The translations under genes and the position numbers were made by a program. Source: Ruminococcus sp. (lineage in GTDB: Bacteria > Bacillota > Clostridia > Oscillospirales > Acutalibacteraceae). Taken from it: a DNA stretch of 64,000 bases. Position 1 is the first letter of the stretch; each line of letters begins with the position of its first letter. Location of the stretch: positions 152,151 through 216,150 of the forward strand of contig JAFTHZ010000015.1 in assembly GCA_017457155.1 (NCBI GenBank), read 5' to 3'. The notes under the pieces were generated by a model, which worked only from the letters and a program-made list of their open reading frames with translations, was not told the origin of the DNA and made no database searches. Shown piece by piece: positions 33,513 to 41,000 of this stretch.

Positions 33513-34610
33513 TTAGAGTCGGACCTCGCGACCTACGAGATCGATGTTGAGGAACCCAACACAATACTTCTGTATGAGGGTTGCGTCCTTGACGGTAATG
33601 TCTCCCTTGGAATCACAGTTTGTGAGGAACTTCTGGATATTATCAAAACGAACAAGAGAAACAACATATTTCTGAATCATGGTTGCATCCTTAACGCTAA
33701 CAACTCCGTTCAGATCTGCATCTCCGTAATAATAGGTTTTTCTTGTATCAACGGTAGTGGGCTCTGTCACAACAGAGGACACAGGCTGAGATGGCTTTGT
33801 GGGGTCTGTCACTACTGCATCAGAAGATGCAGGCTGTGTGGGCTCAACCGGAACAGAGGTAGCAGTAGTCTGTGTCTGGGTTACAGTGGTAACTGCAGCA
33901 GTGGTGGTTGTGGGCTCTACATACTCTCCATAAGAATGGAAAGGAATGTTGTTTGCAGAAGCGTACTCCTGAGCATAGGAATCGTCCCATCCGTAAAGAG
34001 TGAGCAGACTACAATCGCTGAATGCATTGGGAGCAATATACTCAACAGAAACAGGAATAATCACAGAAGTGAGTGATACACAATCATTGAAAGCGTAATT
34101 CTCGATTCTCTCGATTCCCATAGGCAGCACGACGGTTGTAAGGCTGTCGCAGGAATTAAAGCAGTTTGAGGGAATCTTTGTGAGGGTAGTGCCTTCCTCA
34201 ACAGTAACCATACCAAGAGTATCACAGCCGTAGAAAGCGTTGTTTCCAAGCACTGAAACAGTGGACGGCAACACCAGAGTCTTGAGGGCGGTACAGCCAT
34301 AAAAGGCATTCATACCAATCTCTGAGATTGTTACAGGGATGCTGACGTAGGTCATGGTGGAGTTATTGAGAAATGCATTGTCACTGATTTTTGTGATCTT
34401 TTTGTTAAGATACAATGCAGGAATCTGAACTCTGTTGTTATCACCTGAATATCCTGCAACGTAATACTCGTTGCGGGAAGAATCAGGGATCTCATACTTC
34501 CAATAGCCATCCTGAATATACATGGCGCCAATAACGGTTATTGCAGAAACAGACAGTATGAGAACAAATGAAAGTATACTTACAAGTATTCTGAAACGAT
34601 TGTTTGACAT
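33513..34610 (-). CDS. Secreted BspA-type leucine-rich-repeat protein with C-terminal dockerin
   Basis: 365 aa. N-terminal hydrophobic segment (about 8-30, signal peptide or anchor), five LRR_5/BspA repeats (about 70-215, pattern 'IPxxVxxIxxxAFxxCxxLxxVxLP'), a Thr/Pro/Ser/Val linker (about 233-290), then a dockerin (about 296-350). The first calcium loop, DADLNGVVSVKD, is complete; the second reads NCDSKGDITVKD, with Asn and Lys where Asp/Asn ligands are usual. It heads the operon with the HPrK-like, PqqD-like, ABC, nucleotidyltransferase and HAD genes (15 bases to the next gene), an unexpected link between a dockerin and RiPP-like machinery. Own sigma-A promoter upstream. Confidence 0.85.
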   Translation of the reverse strand: MSNNRFRILVSILSFVLILSVSAITVIGAMYIQDGYWKYEIPDSSRNEYYVAGYSGDNNRVQIPALYLNKKITKISDNAFLNNSTMTYVSIPVTISEIGMNAFYGCTALKTLVLPSTVSVLGNNAFYGCDTLGMVTVEEGTTLTKIPSNCFNSCDSLTTVVLPMGIERIENYAFNDCVSLTSVIIPVSVEYIAPNAFSDCSLLTLYGWDDSYAQEYASANNIPFHSYGEYVEPTTTTAAVTTVTQTQTTATSVPVEPTQPASSDAVVTDPTKPSQPVSSVVTEPTTVDTRKTYYYGDADLNGVVSVKDATMIQKYVVSLVRFDNIQKFLTNCDSKGDITVKDATLIQKYCVGFLNIDLVGREVRL

Positions 34611-34651
34611 AAAAAATCCCCCAAAGGATATATTATTATATTATTAAATTA

Positions 34652-34680
34652 ATTATATCAAAACACAATATAAATTGCAA
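34652..34680 (-). promoter_or_regulatory. Sigma-A promoter of the LRR-dockerin/RiPP-like operon
   Basis: Minus strand: TTGCAA (34675-34680), 17-base spacer, TATAAT (34652-34657), 41 bases before the LRR-dockerin start. Confidence 0.8.
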
Positions 34681-34771
34681 CAGTAAACTGATTCTATACG
34701 TTTATTTTAGGGGGTTAAATTCCCCTGCTAATGATATATTATAGACCAAAAACATATTCAAAGAACAAAAA

Positions 34772-34796
34772 GGGTGGATGCCATAGGCATCCACCC
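34772..34796 (-). terminator. Terminator of the 46-aa peptide gene
   Basis: Perfect 11-bp stem (GGGTGGATGCC / GGCATCCACCC) with a three-base loop, followed on the minus strand by TTTTTGTTCTTT, 50 bases after the peptide stop codon. Confidence 0.92.
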
Positions 34797-34846
34797 AAAT
34801 CGTTTGAAAAATGTCAGTTCAACTCAGCTGTCAAAATAACGAACTA

Positions 34847-34987
34847 TCAAGAGAAAGGATCGTCATCAGGCATTGTTACGTGAGGATTGCTCTCAAAGGG
34901 AGACTCGGTAACATAAGCGCTGGCTGTCAAAATTGAAGAGGCGGGGTTGAACTTTAATATTTCAATTTTTGGTGCTTCATACTTCAT
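34847..34987 (-). CDS. 46-aa candidate RiPP precursor peptide (YxxPxI leader, C-terminal Ser)
   Basis: Short gene with a perfect AGGAGG site 9 bases before the ATG, its own TTGACA-17-TACAAT promoter and its own strong terminator, so it is well supported as a real, separately expressed gene. The peptide starts MKYEAPKIEILKF: Tyr3-x-x-Pro6-x-Ile8 matches the YxxPx(L/I) motif of lasso leaders; Thr21 is followed by Ala-Ser, like the Thr at leader position -2. The C-terminal part is SAYVTESPFESNPHVT then MPDDDPFS, acidic, with three Pro before the last Ser46. Acidic residues do not fall at ring positions 7-9 if the core starts at Ser23, and no lasso cyclase is present. No Cys; no signal peptide. 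Probably processed by or exported through the operon that follows. Confidence 0.75.
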   Translation of the reverse strand: MKYEAPKIEILKFNPASSILTASAYVTESPFESNPHVTMPDDDPFS

Positions 34988-35018
34988 TATACCATACCTC
35001 CTAACAAACATTATTGAA

Positions 35019-35047
35019 ATTGTAACACACTATGTTGATATTGTCAA
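35019..35047 (-). promoter_or_regulatory. Strong sigma-A promoter of the 46-aa peptide gene
   Basis: Minus strand: perfect -35 TTGACA (35042-35047), 17-base spacer, -10 TACAAT (35019-35024). It starts right after the stop codon of the 2560-aa gene. Confidence 0.9.
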
Positions 35048-35061
35048 GAACAAATCAACTA

Positions 35062-38000
35062 TTACAGACCATCGGATACAACTGCATCAGATGTACCTGT
35101 TGTGTAGATGTTAAGGGTCTGTACATTACTGATGTAAGTAGTTGTCACACCTGCAGGTGTTGTAACTGTTACATAAGAATATACGTTGTAGAACTTTCTC
35201 TGGTTCTTATCGGTGTTATTCATCTCGATAATGAACTGGATTCTGTTCTTGTTGGTGATTGAATGTGATGTAGCATCAAGGATGGTGTAATACTTGCCAT
35301 CAACCATGCCTGACTTGTTGTTATCGACAATGGAGATAAGCTTGGAGGTATCGGTTGCTGTGCCGTAGCCTACGCCCTGTGCAGACTTGAGTGCTGCCTC
35401 AAATGCGCCGTTTGCTACATCGAAGGAACCTACCTGCTCCATGATCACACCATAATCAATTGTGTATCCTGCCTTCTCGAGAGACTCGATGGTAACGTGC
35501 TGTCCGTTCCAGTTATCTGTAATCTGAACACCATTATACCAAGGAGTGAACTCAGGATTCTGTCCATAGAAGAAGGGTGTGAGGATGTTGATGAAATAGT
35601 CGACGATAATAATATCGGTCTTGTTTTCTCCACTTGTGTCAGTGGTCTGCTCACGGCCGTATACAGGCTCATCTACTGTGATGTTGAAGTCGAGGGAATC
35701 AACCTCCATGTAGTTTATGCTCATATTCTTTGTTACACGATATCCGTACTGGGGACCGTATGTGAGAATAATGTCTGTGCCTGCAGTGTAACGTCCGTCA
35801 CCATCAACATCGTTGTACCACATACCGCTTGATGACATGCCATAATCGCCTGCATCAAGGCCGAGGACTGTGTTGAAGGGAACCTGTGAAACAACAACGG
35901 ACTCGCCGATCTGAGATGTAACTGTGTACATAGTCTCAGGCTGTGTTGCCCAGAGAACAAGTGTCAGCTCGTCAAACTCAACGATATCCCATGTTGTATC
36001 CTTGTAGAAGTCCTCAACGTAAGGAGCATTTGCGAGAATGGTGTTGACCCACTCATTGTCGGGAGAGCTGATGTATGCGGGCATCATAGGCTCAAAGTTG
36101 TTACCTGCGAAGCCCTCGATCTCCTGTGCATTAAGAATGTAAGGAACATAGTAAGATCTTGTCTCGCCGTAGCGGTTCTCGTACTTATAGATAAGAAGCT
36201 TATCTACTGTAACAGGGATAAGATCTGAGTAAAGGTTGATTGTGAAGAGATCATCGCTTACGATGTGCTCGAACTGATAGTAAACCTTATCGTTACGTCC
36301 GATAACGGAACCATTGTTGTAGTACTCGTTGCCGGGAACACAAGCCAGGTTGTCAACAGAGTCTACACCAACCTCTTCGTAGGTTGTCTTGCCGTACTTG
36401 TCGGTTGAATCTGTGTACCATGCGTAGAACTTATCAGCGCCGATTGCGTCAGTTGCAATTGTGATGATAAGCTTGTCGCCCTCTGTTGCCTGAATGTAAG
36501 CAGAGTTCTGAACACTTACAGTTGTGTAAGTACCTTGTGTCACATTCTGGATACCAACATAGAGAGTAGCGTTACCCTTGTTGGGATAAGGAACATAGTC
36601 AGCTGTACCAACACCCTGATAGATGTAGTGGTTTACGCTGAACATACCCTCCTCCAGCTTCTCGAATACTGCTGTGTAAGTAGTAGCGATAGCTGCAGTA
36701 ACGGTTGTTGTTGTGTTTGTGTCAAAGAGTACGCCTTCTGCGGTGTACCAACCAACGAACTTGTAACCTGCCTTAGGTGTTGCGGAAAGAGTAACTGTAG
36801 CACCACGGGTTACGTCGATGTTCTGAAGAGTTGCGTTGATATAGCCGGTACCGTAGTCAGCCTCGTTGATGTTGCCCTCGGTATCAACTGTGTAGTTCTT
36901 GCCGCCATCAGTAGTGAGAGCAACCTGAACTGCCAGATTAACTGTAACTGTAACGTCGGTATCACCGTACCACTCACCGTCGTAACGGATACCGCTCAGT
37001 GCCTCATAGGAGATGAATGCCTTCTGATTCTCGTATCCGGAAAGAGTTGTTGACCAGATAGCAGAATCCTTATCGTGCAGCTCGTAGGAGTAGCACTCAC
37101 CCAGGTACTTACCTGTTGCATCATAGAGGTAACACTTAACGTACCACTGACCATCCAGAACTGCATGACCCTGACCTGTCAGATCCTGGTCACCTGCCTG
37201 GATAACATACAGTGCCTTGCTATTGTCGAGAGAATCGTAGTTCTCGCTGATATCATTACCATAGATATCAATATAGCTACCGTTGTAGTCAACGTAGGGA
37301 ACGAACTGGAAGCTTGAGAGAGTCTCGTTTGTGTTTGTTGCTACGTTGTTCTTGTTGTAGCTTGTGTTTGTATTCTTGAGGACAAATGTGATGTTCTCCA
37401 TGTTGTCGCCAAGAAGTGCCATGAACTCGTAGTAGTCATAAGCCTGAAGGTTTGCACGATCATGGACTGTAACATCGATGCTATCACCATTGGGATAGTT
37501 ATTGAAGGTGATACCGGAGATGTCGTTGCCGTTGATATCAGTTGTCTCAACGTAGGTGAAGTATACACCGTCCAGACCTGCAACAGGGATCATAACCTGA
37601 CCGGGCCATGCACCGAACTGCTCGTGCTGGTTAACAGAACCAACCTTGAACCAGGTGTATGCGGTCATATAATCCTGCCAGTTTGTGATGGAAGTATCGG
37701 TTACAGCGTAAACAGTAACTGTATCGATACCCTTAGCCTCCAGCCACTCATCGGTGTGGAAGTAAACAGGAATAATGTCACTGTTCTCTGTGAATACATA
37801 AGAGCCGCTGTAAAGGCCATTACCCAGTGATGTAGCGGAAACAAACTCTGTGCCGTTGACTACCCAACCTGCAACATAGTAATCGTAGCCGCCTGCACCA
37901 TTCTGGTTAACCTGAGTATAGAATGTAATGGGGTTGCCTGCAATAACATTAGCAGCCTGATGATATGTGTGCTCTGAAATCTTGATTACAGACTCATCAC

Positions 38001-41000
38001 CAAAGTAGGTGTTACCTACTCGACCGTTACCAGTTACCATTGCACTGTCAGCCTGAGTCTTGCCCTGACCATCTGTGCCGATGATTGTGATTGTTGGAAC
38101 GTTCTCAGTCTTTGTCCATGAGAACTGACCTGTGGTGGGATTGAAGGTCATGGTCACATTGTAAGACTTCTTGAAGTCTGTTGTGTCGATCTCAATCTTC
38201 ACCTGATTGGGATTTGACTGGTATGCACCTGTTGCAGTCAGGGTCTGAGGATTGCCTGTTGCACCGTTTGTGGCTGCATTCCAGAAGTAGGAGTTCTCAT
38301 CTGTGGGGTTAACATAGATGTAACCGTCAGTTGTACTGTTGACTGTGATGTCGATGGAATATGTTCCGTCGCCGTTTGCATAGAACTTCTGCAGATCATA
38401 TCCGCTGTAGGTCTTGCCGTTCCAAGTACCCTGGAGATAGTAACCATCTTCAACATAAGTGTTGGTTGTCATTGAAGAGTTGTTGTACAGGTTCTTGGCG
38501 TCAATGCCCTTGAACTCCTTCTGGTTCTGGTTTGTGCCGTCATTGAACTGGATATCGGTTGTATCCAGAGGAATGTAAGCAACCCAGTATCCTGAAACAT
38601 TATCCTTTGTCATCTTGACACCGGGCCAGTTAGAACCTTCTGTACCGCCCCAGTAGTGGATGTAAGGCTGTGACCAGCCTGCTGCGTTATCAAGATAGAT
38701 TTTACGATTTACCAGCTCATAGTTAGCTGTGATCTTCAGATTACCACCTGAAGCAGTGATGCTGAGTGACTCATCAAAGAGTGTACCACTATTGATATAG
38801 TAGCTACCCTCGATAGACCAGTTTACAAACTGGTAGCATCCATCTGACAGAGTAGCTGTCAGATTAACTGTGGAGTACTGATCAATTGTGATTGTCTTTG
38901 TACCTGTGGATGTTGCTGTAAGAGAACCTGAGGTTGCCTTTGCAACACCTGCAGGATAAGGACTTGCGTTAACTGTAACACTTATCTGCTGGATCTCTAC
39001 CCACTCAACAGTAACTGTGTGATCCTTGGTAACATTAGTAAATGTATACTGAGGCTCACGACCTGACTCAACAGAATCAACTACCCAGTATGAAATTGCG
39101 TAGCCGTCTGAAGGAGTTGCTGTGAGGGTTACATTTGCGCCGGAAAGTACGGTAATAACCTCACCGTTAGCTACCAGCTCGCCGTTGTAATATACAGAAC
39201 CTGCAGCCTGACCGTAGGTTACGGTAATATCGTAGGTTGTGCAAGGAGCGTATGTTACAACAACTGTTGTATCTGCTGTAACAGCAGTAGTGAGTGTGCC
39301 TGTGTATGTGCCGACAGTCTCGTCACCGTTATTGGTGTAGAATGCCTTGCCGCCTACTGTGATGCTGGCGATATAGTACATATCGGGAGCGTCGACAGAG
39401 ATGGAGGGCTTTGCACCATAGGAAACCTTTACTGCAGAAGAAGCGTCCTTGCCGTCAACCTTAGCGGTACCTGTTGCACCGGAATGAGTAACGGTAACGT
39501 CGGGATTCTCTGCATATTCAACTGTGATAGTGGAATCAGCGCTGACTGTAACTGTCTGTGAATAAGAGGGAGTTACGTTGGAAGCTGAAACCAGTCCGCT
39601 AACGGACTTAATGTAGTAGTTTGTGGGAGCAGAAACAGTAACTGTAACTGTGCTGCCCTGAGCTACGTTAGCTGTGCCTGTCTTAGTGCTGATGGTTGTG
39701 CTGCCGACCTTGACTGTACCTGCAACATTCTGAGAAACGTTTACGGTATAGTAAGCCTGCATCTCAAGTGCATCGTAAGCATCCTGCAGAGCCTCTGCTG
39801 CTGCATCGAGCTGTGCCTGAGTAGAAGCATCTGCACCTGACTTTGCATAAGCATCTTCGTATGCATCCACGAAGTCTGCCCAGGATGATGCTGTATAATC
39901 AGCCTCATTGACACCGCCATTGTAGGTTGTTGTCATTGAAGAAACGAGATCGAGGATATCGCGGCGGAGTGTAACTGTGCCGGACTCTGTGATCCATACC
40001 TCTGTCTCCCCTGCCCATGAGCCGTCGGAGTTATAGAGAACATCGGAGAGCTCGATGGCTGAGGACTCAGCAGAAATGCTGGGAGATGCACCCCAGGAAC
40101 CTGTGCTGTAATACTTTGTAGAGTTAACAGTCTGGTTAGAGGTTGTGCTGGGAGTAAACATAGGCTGGCTGGAATTGTAGTCAGTTCTGTAAGAAGCTGA
40201 TGTACTCCATACGTTGCCATAATTATCCTGCTGATCCTTAATGAACAATGTTGACACAATTGTACCAGATACATAAGCATACCAGTAGTTTGTACCGGAA
40301 ACTCTTGTCATATTGGTACGAGTAGCGCCATTTGTAGTACAACCGTTATCGTTTACCCAAAGAGCGCTTGAGCTTGTATACAGGTATACATTGCTCCAAC
40401 CAAGGGTATTGTTGAACACTATAAGGTTGCCACTACCTGCAGGGATTCCACCCTGACCTGAGAGTGTAGCTGTAACGGAGTTTGAATATCCGTTAGTGAG
40501 CTCCATCTGAGCGGATGTATCCCAGGATACACCATTGAAGGTTGTATCAGTGGGCTGCTCAACCTTATCAACTACGGTCTTGGTAGTTGAGCCGTTGCTC
40601 TCCTTGACTGTGAGCTGATCATAGCCGCTTGAAGAATAGGAGTGTACTGTCAGGTACTGTCCCTCAACAAAGCTTGCCTGAGCAACGATATTGCTCTCGG
40701 GCTTGATTATGAAGGTTGCAGAATTTGTGGAACCTGAGACTACCTCGTAGTCACCGTTGATGTTCCAGCCTGCGAAAGTATAATCAGCTTCCGCTGTTGC
40801 TGTGAGAGTTACCTCACCGGGGTATGTAACAGAGGTCTTGTTTGACTGTGCTGTACCGCCGGTTGTTGCTGCGGATGCGGATACTGTGTAGGTGTTTGCA
40901 GAGTACTCAGCTGTGATAGTAGTATCGGATGTGATGTTTGTGAGTGCTCTGTCCCAACCTGTGAAGGTGTAACCTGTAACCTGAGGAGCTGTAGGTGCGG

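Noticed and set aside
34847-34987. Standard lasso peptide
   Set aside because: No asparagine-synthetase-like C protein or B2 protease in the window, and no Asp/Glu at the normal ring position counted from the Thr-based cleavage site.
34847-34987. Bacteriocin with double-glycine leader
   Set aside because: No GG or GA leader cut, no Cys, and the exporter has no C39 peptidase domain.
36535-37053. 172-codon Cys/Val-rich plus-strand frame inside the giant gene
   Set aside because: Shadow of the repeat-rich gene; the odd composition follows from the antisense codons.
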